The notes: generated by a model not told the origin, from the sequence alone. 64,000 nucleotides of DNA from Thermoplasmata archaeon (GCA_023140195.1 JAGLME010000014.1:97840-161839); one strand, 5' to 3'. Positions 8,844 through 18,222 are shown, counted from the stretch's first letter. Numbers and translations are program-made.

Positions 8844-9923
8844 CTATTCCTTGGCTTCCGATGGTTTCGCCATCTCAACCGGAAGAGGCTGCTTCTCTTC
8901 CACATTCTTTGCTTTCGCAAGGCTCTTGATCGCGATGACGATTCCAGGAGGGACCAGTATCCAGATGGATGTGAAGGTCATGAGAAGGCCGGCAGTGGTG
9001 GCAAGGGAGATGTTCACCCCTGAAGCGTTGAACACCATAGCGATGAGTGCCACGTTGAAGGTGCCGCCAGGGACGAACGAACCCAGAAGGGTGGCGAGGC
9101 TGGACGCTATTAGCACAAAACCCACGAAGGGCACGGATTCAGGCGAGAGCGCATACATCACCAGGAAGACGCGGGTAGCCTCGTTCAGCCAGATCACAGT
9201 TGTCAGGGAGAATGTTGTTATGGTCGTCCTCTTCGAACTGAGTATGCCTCTGAACCCGTCACTGAAACTGGTGATTGTGCCGTTGACCGCCTTTTCCCAT
9301 TTTGGCAGGGGTCTCCTCATGATCCTCGATGCCGTCCTGACGAACCAATTGGCCACCCTGTTCAAGGTCGAGAGGTGGAGGGCCAGATAAACGACCGCCA
9401 CCAGAAGGAAGACTACCAGGACTATGAACAGGGCCAGGAAAATCCCGCCCGAGAAGGGCAGCAATGTCAGTATCAACGCGAGGCCTATTATGGCAAATAT
9501 CGCCAGTACCAGAAGGTCCATGACCCTCTCCGTGAAGACGGTTGCCAGTCCGCTTCCGAAATGATGGCCGCTCCTTTCTCTGAGCATATATGCCCTCACA
9601 GGTTCTCCGGCTATTCTGCCCGGTGTCACGCTGTTCACAGAAAGGCCGACTATGACGAAGGAAAGGGCCGTTTTGAACGGCGTCTTGAAGCCTGAGGAGT
9701 TTAGAAGGTAATACCAGCGGAGCGCCTTCGTCAACAGATTGACCAGGTATAGAAGAAGAACCAGGCCGATGATTGTCAGATTCGCTCCGGAAATGATCGA
9801 GACTAGCTCTCCTGGGTCCGCCAGCCAGAGCATCGCAAGAAGGAGGATGATGGAAAACGCTCCAACGATGACCGTTCTGGGTCTGATCCTTCTCGAACCG
9901 CTCCTACCCTCGCCCCCATCCAT
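8844..9923 (-). CDS. Flippase-like (UPF0104/LPG synthase transmembrane) protein
   Basis: A 359-residue protein with about eight transmembrane helices. The motif LLTKALRWYYLLNSSG and the later SVNSVTPGRIAGEPVRAYML are hallmarks of the lysylphosphatidylglycerol-synthase transmembrane region family (TIGR00374), present widely in archaea next to glycosyltransferases. Members are suspected to move or modify lipids, but no catalytic LPG synthase domain is attached here. First gene of a likely operon with the GT2 enzyme, which supports a role in lipid-linked sugar handling. Confidence 0.75.
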   Translation of the reverse strand: MDGGEGRSGSRRIRPRTVIVGAFSIILLLAMLWLADPGELVSIISGANLTIIGLVLLLYLVNLLTKALRWYYLLNSSGFKTPFKTALSFVIVGLSVNSVTPGRIAGEPVRAYMLRERSGHHFGSGLATVFTERVMDLLVLAIFAIIGLALILTLLPFSGGIFLALFIVLVVFLLVAVVYLALHLSTLNRVANWFVRTASRIMRRPLPKWEKAVNGTITSFSDGFRGILSSKRTTITTFSLTTVIWLNEATRVFLVMYALSPESVPFVGFVLIASSLATLLGSFVPGGTFNVALIAMVFNASGVNISLATTAGLLMTFTSIWILVPPGIVIAIKSLAKAKNVEEKQPLPVEMAKPSEAKE

Positions 9924-9980
9924 ATCTGCCGAGTGATGAGATGTGAATACAAAATACTTCCGAAATCCAGTTTTGGCAGT

Positions 9981-10000
9981 TGCGAAAGACCCCTATATGA
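9981..10000 (+). promoter_or_regulatory. BRE/TATA promoter of the cytochrome gene
   Basis: GCGAAAGACCCCTATATGA resembles an archaeal BRE (CGAAAG) followed by a TATA box. It is 45 bases before the cytochrome start codon; a GAGGGGAG ribosome site follows at 10032-10039. Confidence 0.55.
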
Positions 10001-10044
10001 GTTGAACGATAGACCTCTCGTCTGCAGGCGAGCGAGGGGAGTAA

Positions 10045-12222
10045 ATGAAGTTACAAGGGCGATCACTCCTGGTAGTTGTGCTGTCGATTCTTGTGATTGC
10101 GGTCCTTACACTTCCTGTTGGGGGATGGACACCCTTGGCGGTGAAGGATGACCAGAACGTATTCATGCCGGGGACCCAGCCTGGCGAAGCGGGAACCTTC
10201 CGGGAAGTCTCGTATTGCGAGGCATGCCACGGCGGCTATGATGAAGCGGTCGAACCCGTCTACAACTGGAGAGGATCCATGATGGGGCAGGCAGCGAGGG
10301 ACCCACTATGGCTTGCCGCCATGACTGTTTCGGACCAAGATTCCATTTGGGCGACCGGCAACCCCAATGCCGGGGACCTTTGCATACGATGTCATACGCC
10401 CACGGGATGGCTTGAGGAGAGGAGCGATCCGACCAACACCTCCAATCTCACCAGTAAGGACTTCGAAGGCGTCACGTGCGATTTCTGTCACAGCATGGTC
10501 GATCCGTTCGTAGAACTGGGACAGCCAGATGTGCCTGACGATAACGACCCCACTGCGATAAGCATGAGAATGGATACATATCTGAGGGACCTTGAGGTCT
10601 TGGGCAACCACACCCTTTTTGATGCCAGCCCCTTCCTGAGTCCTGCACACCTATCGGTGCACTTCGGCAATGGGGAACTCCCCAACTACATCGAGACCGG
10701 AGGCGGCCAGTACTTCGTCGACCCATCTGAGACCATTCGAGGGCCTTTCTGGGACGGGAACCCTGCCCACGCGGTCGACTACTCCCGCTTCCACAGCAGC
10801 AAGACGTACTGCATCACTTGCCACGACGTCTCCAATTCACTTCTCGCAAGCGTTGTTCTCGGAGTTGACGTACCCGAGACCCAAGCAGCCGCGTCGTACT
10901 TCCACGTTGAGAGGACGGGAAGCGAGTTCCTGCTCAGTGCCTATGGACAGGGAGGGAGTGAAACCCAGATCCCTGGAATCGCAACGGCCTCCAAATGCCA
11001 GGACTGTCATATGAGGGACGTCACCGGAAAGGGATCAAGGCTCCCGGGCACTCCGACACGGGATAACCTGCCCCTGCACGACCTGACCGGCGGCAACCAG
11101 TGGATACTCAGGATGCTGGCCTCAACGGATGCGACGGGTCCGGTTTACGATCAGTACAACTACCATATCCTCTCTGGGCAGAAGTACCCAGGCGCTCAGA
11201 TTGATGTTGCTGGATTGCAGGGTAATGGCCAAGCGCTGATGGACGGCTCCCAGCGGGTGGACGACCTGATGAAAGTGGCTGCGAGCCTCAGCCTCGTCAA
11301 CGAGACTTCAGAATCCGTGATACTGAAGGTCCAGAACAACGGGGGTCATAAGCTTCTCTCGGGATTCCCAGAGGGTCGGAGAGCGTTCCTCAACGTCAAG
11401 TTCTTCGACAAGGATGGCAACCTGATCGGGGAGATCAACCCGTACGAGCCTCTGACGACTTCTTTCGATGGGGGTGGGAACGAAGTGTACGTGTCGGGTG
11501 GTATTCTCACCAAAACGCATGAAGAGCTGGTATGGGAAGCGTTGTTGAGCAGCAGTCTGACCGGGGAGGAGAAGAGCTTTCATTTCGCTTTGTCCACTGA
11601 ACGATACAAGGATAACAGGATACCTCCCAAAGGTTTTGACACTACCGGGATGAACGCCAGAAGCGTCCAACCCCGATGGAACGGGGAGGACGCTCCCAAC
11701 TACTTCACACTAGAAGAGTACGCCGGGGGCTACGACCAGGTCACATTCGATTTGCCATCGGGCACCACCAGCTGGAATGCGACACTCTACTACCAGACCA
11801 CGTCGAAGGAATATGTTGAGTTCTTGAGGGACCAGATCAACGGGGATGCTACAACGCTCTCTAGTCCAGCACCCTCCGGGGAGACTCTTGCTTACATTGT
11901 CCAAGACGACCCGTTCTTCTCGAACCTGAAAGGTTGGGGGGACGCAATTTGGGACCTCTGGCTCCATAACGACGGAAACGCCCCCATCCAGATGACGTCT
12001 CTAGGAGGGTCATTGCAGATCGAGGAAGATGAAGAGGAGCCGAACTTCATGGAGGAGTATTGGTGGCTGGCCCTGGTCGTGTCGGTTGTACTGGTACTCG
12101 GACTGCTGGCCTTCCGTATGTTAAGGAAGAGACCTGCCGTGGAGATGCCCGAGGATGATGAAGGTCCACCGGACGTGTCCGAAGAGCACTCTGGAATGGA
12201 TGAAGAGGAAAAGAAGACTTGA
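10045..12222 (+). CDS. Exported, membrane-anchored multiheme cytochrome c
   Basis: A 725-residue protein with an N-terminal signal/anchor (SLLVVVLSILVIAVL), five CxxCH heme-binding motifs at about residues 58 (CEACH), 113 (CIRCH), 145 (CDFCH), 256 (CITCH) and 318 (CQDCH), a beta-rich region after the heme domain, a transmembrane helix near residue 675 and a short charged cytoplasmic tail with Glu/Asp runs. WRGSMMGQAARDPLW between hemes 1 and 2 is typical of cytochrome c554-like multiheme proteins. It should sit outside the membrane and carry electrons, perhaps to extracellular acceptors or as a reductase. No heme-attachment (Ccm) or quinone-oxidising partner gene lies nearby, so the partner is unknown. 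Confidence 0.85.
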   Translation: MKLQGRSLLVVVLSILVIAVLTLPVGGWTPLAVKDDQNVFMPGTQPGEAGTFREVSYCEACHGGYDEAVEPVYNWRGSMMGQAARDPLWLAAMTVSDQDSIWATGNPNAGDLCIRCHTPTGWLEERSDPTNTSNLTSKDFEGVTCDFCHSMVDPFVELGQPDVPDDNDPTAISMRMDTYLRDLEVLGNHTLFDASPFLSPAHLSVHFGNGELPNYIETGGGQYFVDPSETIRGPFWDGNPAHAVDYSRFHSSKTYCITCHDVSNSLLASVVLGVDVPETQAAASYFHVERTGSEFLLSAYGQGGSETQIPGIATASKCQDCHMRDVTGKGSRLPGTPTRDNLPLHDLTGGNQWILRMLASTDATGPVYDQYNYHILSGQKYPGAQIDVAGLQGNGQALMDGSQRVDDLMKVAASLSLVNETSESVILKVQNNGGHKLLSGFPEGRRAFLNVKFFDKDGNLIGEINPYEPLTTSFDGGGNEVYVSGGILTKTHEELVWEALLSSSLTGEEKSFHFALSTERYKDNRIPPKGFDTTGMNARSVQPRWNGEDAPNYFTLEEYAGGYDQVTFDLPSGTTSWNATLYYQTTSKEYVEFLRDQINGDATTLSSPAPSGETLAYIVQDDPFFSNLKGWGDAIWDLWLHNDGNAPIQMTSLGGSLQIEEDEEEPNFMEEYWWLALVVSVVLVLGLLAFRMLRKRPAVEMPEDDEGPPDVSEEHSGMDEEEKKT

Positions 12223-12255
12223 CGCCTAGTACTGGCCCTACGCATTCTGCATACA

Positions 12256-12308
12256 GTTAAATACGAATAGGACTCTTTTAGAAGGCGAGCCTCCTAGATG
12301 ACTAGGAG
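12256..12308 (+). promoter_or_regulatory. Promoter and leader hairpin of the CxxC microprotein gene
   Basis: A TATA-like AGTTAAATAC at 12256 predicts a transcript start near 12283. The leader then forms a perfect 7-bp hairpin, CTCCTAG (12291-12297), loop ATGA, CTAGGAG (12302-12308), about 28 bases before the ATG. The hairpin could affect stability or translation of this small mRNA. Confidence 0.4.
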
Positions 12309-12335
12309 CCTCAAAGAAGAATAAGGAAGTATAAT

Positions 12336-12503
12336 ATGGACGACGATAGAGGAAGGCGTGGCTACGATCGCCCGCCTCGAGAGATGCACAAGGTCACTTG
12401 TGCAGATTGTGGAAAAGAAGACGAAGTTCCGTTCAAGCCGGACGGGACTAGACCGGTATACTGCCGGGATTGCTATAGGAATCGCAGGCCTAAGAGGTAT
12501 TAG
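12336..12503 (+). CDS. CxxC-CxxC zinc-ribbon microprotein
   Basis: A 55-residue basic protein, absent from long-ORF lists because of its size. It has an Arg/Asp-rich start (MDDDRGRRGYDRPP), CADC near residue 22, VPFKPDGTRPVYCRDC ending near residue 46 and a basic tail NRRPKRY. This is the archaeal CxxC-CxxC DNA- or RNA-binding zinc-ribbon family, generally abundant proteins. It has its own promoter and a good terminator candidate, so it is likely a single-gene transcript. Confidence 0.8.
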   Translation: MDDDRGRRGYDRPPREMHKVTCADCGKEDEVPFKPDGTRPVYCRDCYRNRRPKRY

Positions 12504-12547
12504 TTAGGAATAAGTAGAGAGACTTAGCGGCTTTATTTTTATTCGAA

Positions 12548-12577
12548 GGGAGTTAAACCTCCCATTTTCTTTCTTTT
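12548..12577 (+). terminator. Hairpin plus T-rich terminator
   Basis: GGGAG (12548-12552), loop TTAAAC, CTCCC (12559-12563), followed by ATTTTCTTTCTTTT. It sits 45 bases after the CxxC microprotein stop codon and fits intrinsic termination at a T-rich tract. Confidence 0.55.
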
Positions 12578-12709
12578 GCTCTAGGTGTAATGCCAGATTT
12601 TTTCCTGTTTACCAAGAGTCGCTTAGCCCCAGCTCTGAGCGGAGCCATTCTGCCTGGACTCGGGGTCACAAATATATATGGCTTGTCTTATGCACAAATG
12701 GGGTAAGTT

Positions 12710-13060
12710 ATGTATTGTCAGAAATGTGGCAACCAGAACCCGGATGAGGCGCAGTTCTGTCTCAGGTGTGGCGCTCCGCTCCATGCTGCAGCGGCACCTC
12801 AATGGCAGCCAAAGAGGAATGACTGTGACAGAGGGGACGATCCTTGTACTGGAACGAAGCGTGGAGATGCGATCTTCTGGGGAATCATAATTGTCCTGGT
12901 TGGGATATGGATACTGATCGAGTTCGTCCTGAAGAGAGTCCTTGAGACTTCTCATTGGATACACACTGTTGAGTTGTGGTGGATCTTTGGATTGGTGATT
13001 GGGATTGCCATCATAATCGCGGGACTCAGATTGGTGTTCAAGCGCGGAAGAGCTCAATAG
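12710..13060 (+). CDS. Zinc-ribbon membrane protein
   Basis: A 116-residue protein beginning with a zinc ribbon (MYCQKCGNQNPDEAQFCLRCG, two CxxC knuckles at residues 3-6 and 17-20), a linker, and two transmembrane helices (GIIIVLVGIWILIEFVL and WWIFGLVIGIAIIIAG). A TATA-like AAATATATATGG lies about 35-40 bases upstream. The last seven bases overlap the convergent DUF2085-like gene. Function unknown; the arrangement is the mirror image of the C-terminal ribbon protein at the window start. Confidence 0.75.
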   Translation: MYCQKCGNQNPDEAQFCLRCGAPLHAAAAPQWQPKRNDCDRGDDPCTGTKRGDAIFWGIIIVLVGIWILIEFVLKRVLETSHWIHTVELWWIFGLVIGIAIIIAGLRLVFKRGRAQ

Positions 13061-13758
13061 GTCTTGCACGATTGGTCGCATGCCAGGCAGATATCTCTGT
13101 GACGTTTGCTAGACAACTGAATCCTCGTGTCCAGCCACAGGAATGAGATGATTATGGCAATGAGGCCGAATGCTGCACTTCCAGTCAGTTGATGCACGCT
13201 CACGACCACGAGGAAGAAGCCAATCACCAGGAATATGTTGATCCGGTTGTGCAACCCGGCCTTCCCTAGGGAAAGGATGATGTCAGCTAGGCTGAGTGCG
13301 ACGAGAACTATGCCCACAATTAGAAGGACAAACAGGATCCAGGCGTCCACATCGACTTGAAGAGCGATATAGGATATCGTGAAGATGATTGCCACAATTG
13401 ACCCCAAGGCCAGACCGGTGCAGCCGGAGCACACTGTACGGCCCATGAACTCCATTACATGACCGTCGAACTCCTCACAATCTGGATGGTGTCCTGTCAT
13501 TCTCCTACCGCTTCTCTCCCGCTTGTCGGCTATGTGGGCGTGACCTCTTGCTCTCGACGATCTCCTCGTCCAGCCGGGTCGCAAAGCCAGTGAGATCCCG
13601 AACAGGCAGCTGGCCACGAAGGCTCCCCCTACGATTAGCTTGTCATTGAACGTGGTTGAACCAGATTCAGAGAATCCCAGCCAGGCTATCAGTGTTATGA
13701 AAACGGCTCCCATCGCCGAGAGAACAAGGTATATTGTCGCGTTCCTTCCAGGCGTCAA
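13054..13758 (-). CDS. Cys-containing polytopic membrane protein (DUF2085-like)
   Basis: A 234-residue protein with about six helices. Between the second and third helices lies a cytosolic loop with HHPDCEEFDGH and then VCSGCTGLALGS, a Cys/His arrangement reminiscent of DUF2085 membrane proteins; a further CLACDQSC occurs at the C-terminus. The Cys/His pairs could bind metal. It overlaps the upstream radical SAM gene by 4 bases and is probably translated from the same mRNA. Function unknown; the family match is by motif appearance only. Confidence 0.6.
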   Translation of the reverse strand: MTPGRNATIYLVLSAMGAVFITLIAWLGFSESGSTTFNDKLIVGGAFVASCLFGISLALRPGWTRRSSRARGHAHIADKRERSGRRMTGHHPDCEEFDGHVMEFMGRTVCSGCTGLALGSIVAIIFTISYIALQVDVDAWILFVLLIVGIVLVALSLADIILSLGKAGLHNRINIFLVIGFFLVVVSVHQLTGSAAFGLIAIIISFLWLDTRIQLSSKRHRDICLACDQSCKTY

Positions 13759-15188
13759 ATGAGACTCCTCAGCGTCTTCAGGACCTTCTGTCCAGCCATG
13801 TGACGATAGGCCCTCCTTTTGATCTCGTTCTTGGAGAAGATCCCCCTAATGTTCCGTACCGTTGAACCGTAGAACTCGCGATAGCACTGGAAGAGCTCCT
13901 CCTGGACCTCTTTTCTGGAGAGCGTCTCGGTAGGCATGATCGCATGGGACATGTCGTAGTTGGCATAGTTCTGATCCTCCAGCCATCCGTTCTCCCTTGC
14001 CTCGTCGAACACTTCGGTGCCGGGAAACGGTGTCAGCGTGGTGTACACGTTCAGATCCGAATCCAGATCGAACGAGAACTGTCTCAACCTCTCTATGGAT
14101 TCCGCGGTATCCTGTCTGGAACCTATCACCATCATGGCCTGGGCGAACACGTCATTCTCCTTGAGGGTCTTCACGGCCTTGATCGAATCGCCCACCCGCG
14201 CCCCTTTCTTGAAGTACTTCAGGACCTCCGGCGAATCGTTCTCCACCCCTATCAGGATCCAGTTGTTGCCGACTTCCCGCATCTTCCCGACCAATTCTGG
14301 GTTATTTGAGATGTCATCAGTTCTCGCCTGAAAGAACCAGTTGACGTCGTCTATGAAATCCTTCTTGCGCAATTCCTCCCACAGACCCATTCCACGTTTC
14401 CTGTAATCGAAATTGTCGTCCGTCAGCCACAGGAACACTCCCCCGTACGTCTTGTGCAGGAACTCCATCTCGTCCGCGATCCTTTTGGGGGACTTCGTTC
14501 TCCACCTGCCTTGCCAGTGTCTCCATTGAGTGCAGAAAGAGCATTTGTGCGTGCAACCGCGCCCACCTTCGAGGATCATGTATTTCTTCTTGCCGGCCAT
14601 CAACGCGAAATGGTACCTGTCCATGTTCTTCTCGATCAGATGGTATGCGGGGTAAGGCAGGTCGTCCAGGTTCTCTATCAATGGACGGTCGGGGGTATGA
14701 ACTATCTCACCGTTGCTCCTGAGCCCCAGCCCGTGGACCTGGCCCATATCGCCGCCCTGTCGAACCGTCTTTATCAGCTCTACAATGGTCAACTCCCCCT
14801 CTCCCCTCACGATGTAATCTATCTCGGGGAAGTCTCTGAGGGATTCTTCGGTCACGGCCGTGAAGTGCTGTCCCCCCACTATGGTAACGATATCCTCGCT
14901 CACTCCCTTGGCCATCTGCGCGACCCTCGCACAAACGTACGCGTTGCACGTGAAGCCCGATGTCGCGACGAAAGATGGGGACATGGATTCTATGAACTTC
15001 TGGATATAATCCCAACTCTTCTTCTCGGCCTGGCAGTCTATCACCTTGACCTCCATATCCGGAAGCTCTCTCTCCACGTATGCAGCCAGAACCAGCAGTC
15101 CTGTTGGTGGCGGCAAGTACTCCCCCATCAAGAACCAATAGTCCTTCGGTGGCTCAACGAACAATATGCTCGAGGTCATCTTTCCCAT
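13755..15188 (-). CDS. B12-binding-domain radical SAM protein
   Basis: About 477 residues. The N-terminal part (SSILFVEPPKDYWFLMGEYLPPPTG..., IVGGQHFTAVTEES, IDYIVRGEGE) is a cobalamin-binding-like Rossmann domain; the core carries the radical SAM cluster ligands CTHKCSFC (CxxxCxxC) after ILEGGRG. This matches class B radical SAM enzymes such as BchE-like and hopanoid/lipid methyl- or cyclase-type enzymes; the substrate is not evident. ATG 15188 is taken as start, though ATG 15179 is equally good and a TTG lies at 15197. A TATA-like TTCTTAAATC sits about 55 bases upstream on the minus strand. Leads a two-gene operon with the DUF2085-like membrane protein. Confidence 0.85.
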   Translation of the reverse strand: MGKMTSSILFVEPPKDYWFLMGEYLPPPTGLLVLAAYVERELPDMEVKVIDCQAEKKSWDYIQKFIESMSPSFVATSGFTCNAYVCARVAQMAKGVSEDIVTIVGGQHFTAVTEESLRDFPEIDYIVRGEGELTIVELIKTVRQGGDMGQVHGLGLRSNGEIVHTPDRPLIENLDDLPYPAYHLIEKNMDRYHFALMAGKKKYMILEGGRGCTHKCSFCTQWRHWQGRWRTKSPKRIADEMEFLHKTYGGVFLWLTDDNFDYRKRGMGLWEELRKKDFIDDVNWFFQARTDDISNNPELVGKMREVGNNWILIGVENDSPEVLKYFKKGARVGDSIKAVKTLKENDVFAQAMMVIGSRQDTAESIERLRQFSFDLDSDLNVYTTLTPFPGTEVFDEARENGWLEDQNYANYDMSHAIMPTETLSRKEVQEELFQCYREFYGSTVRNIRGIFSKNEIKRRAYRHMAGQKVLKTLRSLI

Positions 15189-15411
15189 CCTGGACAATCA
15201 AATCGATACTGAAATAGGTTGTTGTATTCACCTCGAATGAAAGATTTAAGAACGTGTTGAGCATGTCAGTAAGTTGCCAGGCTATTGGGAAGGCAGAGAA
15301 CCGGTCTGGGCGAAAGAACTCGGGATTTGATGCCCGGACTGAGATGAATTGCGTTTAAGATTGATGAATGGAATGTTATGAGCCGCCATCATTGGGGAAG
15401 GAGGAAGTAAC

Positions 15412-16692
15412 TTGGAGAACGTGGGGAGTGAGAAAGACTGGGAGAATGATCCTGTTGAAGGAGATAACAATCCCTCTCATGACGGTAGAGAGCCGAAGAA
15501 CAATTTCAATCCGGCAATGAAGAACATACACCTTTCTCCGATAGTCAGGATAAGTGAACGGGCTCTGGAGATGGGTCCTGCATACCGTGAAAAGACCGGA
15601 AAGGATTTCGTCTATTTCCAGAGGGGAGAGGTTGATTTCCCCACTCCTGAGTACATCAAGGACGCCGCTAAGAGGGCCCTGGACGAGAATCGGACCAAGT
15701 ATCCCAAGTCCGGAGGGGAACCCGAATTCAAGGACGCGATCCTGAGGAAACTACTGGATTTCAATAAGGCGGAGAACCTCACCAGGGAGAACATTGTCTG
15801 CACCTATGGTGGAATGGAAGCTCTGCAGTTGTCGTTCAAGCTCTTCGAAGGCGGGAAGGCCGCGACCTTCGCACCGTACTGGAGCCCCATATCCGAGAAC
15901 TTCGTGCCCTTCCTGCAGATGGATCTCACTGAGATACCGTTGAAGGAGGATTTCAGCATTGACTTCGACATGCTGGACGAGGTTCTGAAGGACGTCAACA
16001 TCTTCTACTTCAACACGCCCAACAATCCCACCGGGAAGGTGTTCTCTGAGGATGAGGTGAAGAAGATCGCTGAACTGTGCTACCAGAATGATGCTTATCT
16101 TCTCTCGGACGAACCATATGAGAGGATCATATTCGATGGAAAGGAACACTTCAGCGCCGCGTCACTGGACTACGACAACATAATCTCCGCATTCTCGTTC
16201 TCCAAGACGTATTCAATGACCGGATGGCGCATGGGCTATCTGGTTGCCAGGGATCCCAAGGTCGCTGGGATGTTGAAGTTGGGGAATTACAGCTGCACGG
16301 CTGGAGTGGTCCAGTTCCTGCAGTATGCCGGCAAGGAAGCGCTGGACAATCGCGAGGAAGGGGAGAAGGCCATTGGGCAGATGGTGGACGAGTACAAGCG
16401 AAGAAGAGACGTTCTCTGCTCAGAACTTGCGAAAGTTGACGGTGTCAAGTTTGAGAAGCCAGAGGGGGCGTTCTATCTGTTTCCTAACTTCACTGGGCTG
16501 ATTCCGGAAGATCTCCAGGGAAAAGACCGTGACGAATATGTCTTCGACAAATTGATGGAGAACGGCGTTGCTACCGTCTACGGCAGTTGTTTCGGAAAGA
16601 ACTTCGGGGACAACATCAGGATTTCATTCTCAACGACTCCGGAACCCGTAATTGTTGACGGCGTCGAGAGGATTCGCAAGGCATTTGAGTAA
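15412..16692 (+). CDS. PLP-dependent class I/II aminotransferase
   Basis: A fold-type I aminotransferase of 426 residues from TTG 15412, which has GGAGG 10 bases upstream; homology-like sequence only begins around the internal ATG at 15517 (MKNIHLSPIVRIS), so the first 35 residues are an odd acidic extension or the start is at 15517. Motifs: YGGMEALQLSF for cofactor phosphate binding, NTPNNPTGKVFS, SDEPYERIIF with the pyridine-nitrogen Asp, and SFSKTYSMTGWRMGY with the Schiff-base Lys, then a C-terminal Arg in RISFSTTPE. Aspartate/aromatic aminotransferase subgroup; substrate not determinable. Stands alone. Confidence 0.85.
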   Translation: MENVGSEKDWENDPVEGDNNPSHDGREPKNNFNPAMKNIHLSPIVRISERALEMGPAYREKTGKDFVYFQRGEVDFPTPEYIKDAAKRALDENRTKYPKSGGEPEFKDAILRKLLDFNKAENLTRENIVCTYGGMEALQLSFKLFEGGKAATFAPYWSPISENFVPFLQMDLTEIPLKEDFSIDFDMLDEVLKDVNIFYFNTPNNPTGKVFSEDEVKKIAELCYQNDAYLLSDEPYERIIFDGKEHFSAASLDYDNIISAFSFSKTYSMTGWRMGYLVARDPKVAGMLKLGNYSCTAGVVQFLQYAGKEALDNREEGEKAIGQMVDEYKRRRDVLCSELAKVDGVKFEKPEGAFYLFPNFTGLIPEDLQGKDRDEYVFDKLMENGVATVYGSCFGKNFGDNIRISFSTTPEPVIVDGVERIRKAFE

Positions 16693-16727
16693 GATTGTGG
16701 AAAGACAGCGGGCCCAGAGGCAATAGC

Positions 16728-17996
16728 TTAGGACCCCGGTCTCTCGTGGTCAATTGGAGCAGATTCCCTCGATCTCTTGTTTCTCCCTTTCACCAACAAG
16801 GCCAAAAGAATCGCAAGCAAAGCAACCAGCACACCAACTACTGCAAAACGGATCTCCAAATCTGTGGAATCCGCCCCCTTCAATTCCGACTCGGCGATAG
16901 TCCATCTATCCAGAAGAACGCCGGTTGCGCTGAACTTCGCGCAATATGAAGAGTAAGAGAAATCCCTGGATCCGCTGTTCGGATCTTCGCGGATTATTTC
17001 CGACACGTGCCAGACAATGTATGCGTTTCTAGATGAATCCACGTCTATACTCGGTCTTAGCTGGATATCTCGGATATCTCCTACTCTGATCCCAGAAGCC
17101 GAAGTAGTAACATTTCCAGTGTTATTGAGTTTCATGTACCCTATGCCTGAAGATGCTATGCCAGTGATGTGGATTTGATTGTCCGAATCGACCTTTAGTG
17201 TCAATGGTCCAGACCATTCTGCGGTGCCGGGTATTTGTGTATTGTTGATCACAACAACTCCATTGTGGTCAATTCTAGTGAAATGCAGGTAGTCATCGTG
17301 GTGCTTGATCACATGAATGTTGCCGTTGGAGTCGACGCCCCCGTCTTCACCCAAGTAGACAAACTGAGAGTTCTGATCCAGAACGACAGGAAAGCCGGGG
17401 ATTGACGAAGTCTGAGACACATTAGTTCTTCCCAGAACAGATTCCGCGTTATCGTCGAAAACCACATAGTATTGGAAGCATTGACCCTGGGAGCACTCCA
17501 ACCAAGAGAGATAGATGTTGTCATCTGTTCCAACTGTAAGGCTCATCGTGAGTGGCATCTGAGGAAGGACTTTCTTTTCAAGAACCTCCTCACCATCAGT
17601 GTCCAATTTCACAATGAACGTGCCATTCAATACGTAGGCTACCCAGACGTTGCTATTGGAATCGACCTCAATGAGGGGTGTTCTCCCACCACTCAGGGAA
17701 ATGGGTCTGTCCTTCACCAGTTCCTCGCCGTCAGAGTCGAACTTCGTGTAATAGATCCTCGTCCTGAGGAACGTGCCGTCAAGAGAGAATAGCTCCTTGT
17801 CTCTGCCGTCGGCCCATACGATTTGGAGGTTCTCTTCTGAATCAACTGCTATTGCAGCATATCCCACGCGAGGGAGGTCGCCCTCAGGAACACTCAAAAG
17901 GGGTAGAGCGGCAAAATACACTGCAAGGACTAGGAGAATCGCAATTAGAATGATAACTAACGAAAGGATGCGTTCTCTCCCGTTCATATGGGGCAT
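16728..17996 (-). CDS. Exported membrane-anchored beta-propeller protein
   Basis: About 422 residues from ATG 17996 (17987 is also possible; in-frame upstream ATGs reach 18071 but would put charged residues before the signal). An N-terminal hydrophobic signal (ILSLVIILIAILLVLAVYF) is followed by repeated blades of the form 'VDSNSNVWVAYV', 'VGTDDNIYLSWLE', 'VDSDNQIHITGIA' and 'VDSSRNAYIVWH', then a C-terminal helix (AVVGVLVALLAILLALLV) and a basic tail. The same SxNxxVxW blade type recurs in the exported proteins at 34.7 and 41.9 kb. Likely surface-exposed and tail-anchored; ligand unknown. The gene starts about 100 bases after the tRNA-Arg(UCG) gene on the same strand. Confidence 0.7.
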   Translation of the reverse strand: MPHMNGRERILSLVIILIAILLVLAVYFAALPLLSVPEGDLPRVGYAAIAVDSEENLQIVWADGRDKELFSLDGTFLRTRIYYTKFDSDGEELVKDRPISLSGGRTPLIEVDSNSNVWVAYVLNGTFIVKLDTDGEEVLEKKVLPQMPLTMSLTVGTDDNIYLSWLECSQGQCFQYYVVFDDNAESVLGRTNVSQTSSIPGFPVVLDQNSQFVYLGEDGGVDSNGNIHVIKHHDDYLHFTRIDHNGVVVINNTQIPGTAEWSGPLTLKVDSDNQIHITGIASSGIGYMKLNNTGNVTTSASGIRVGDIRDIQLRPSIDVDSSRNAYIVWHVSEIIREDPNSGSRDFSYSSYCAKFSATGVLLDRWTIAESELKGADSTDLEIRFAVVGVLVALLAILLALLVKGRNKRSRESAPIDHERPGS

Positions 17997-18097
17997 TATA
18001 TGTGCTGGTTTAGGAAATAGGTTTCCCTCTTCCCTTTCCATTCGCCATAATGTGGCAATGAAACAGCCCAAATATGAGGGTTTCGTACCCTAATGAA

Positions 18098-18172
18098 CGG
18101 GCCCAGAGGGATTCGAACCCTCGATCTCTTGGTCCGAAGCCAAGCGCCCTATCCGTGCTAGGCTATGGGCCC
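18098..18172 (-). tRNA. tRNA-Arg (anticodon UCG)
   Basis: 75 bases on the minus strand. Acceptor stem GGGCCCA/TGGGCCC with discriminator G, D-arm containing TAGCACGGATA, anticodon stem-loop CTTGG-CTTCGGA-CCAAG giving anticodon TCG, and T-arm GAGGG-TTCGAAT-CCCTC. The 3' CCA is not encoded, and no intron is present. It lies about 50 bases after the argS stop codon, on the same strand. Confidence 0.93.
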
Positions 18173-18202
18173 TTCTCACTGGAACTCCAAAAAGAAACGA
18201 TG

Positions 18203-18213
18203 GGATATAATAC
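18203..18213 (-). promoter_or_regulatory. TATA box of tRNA-Arg(UCG)
   Basis: TATTATATCC on the minus strand, about 30 bases before the tRNA 5' end and inside the short gap after argS. The tRNA therefore has its own promoter. Confidence 0.6.
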
Positions 18214-18222
18214 CAACTATAT

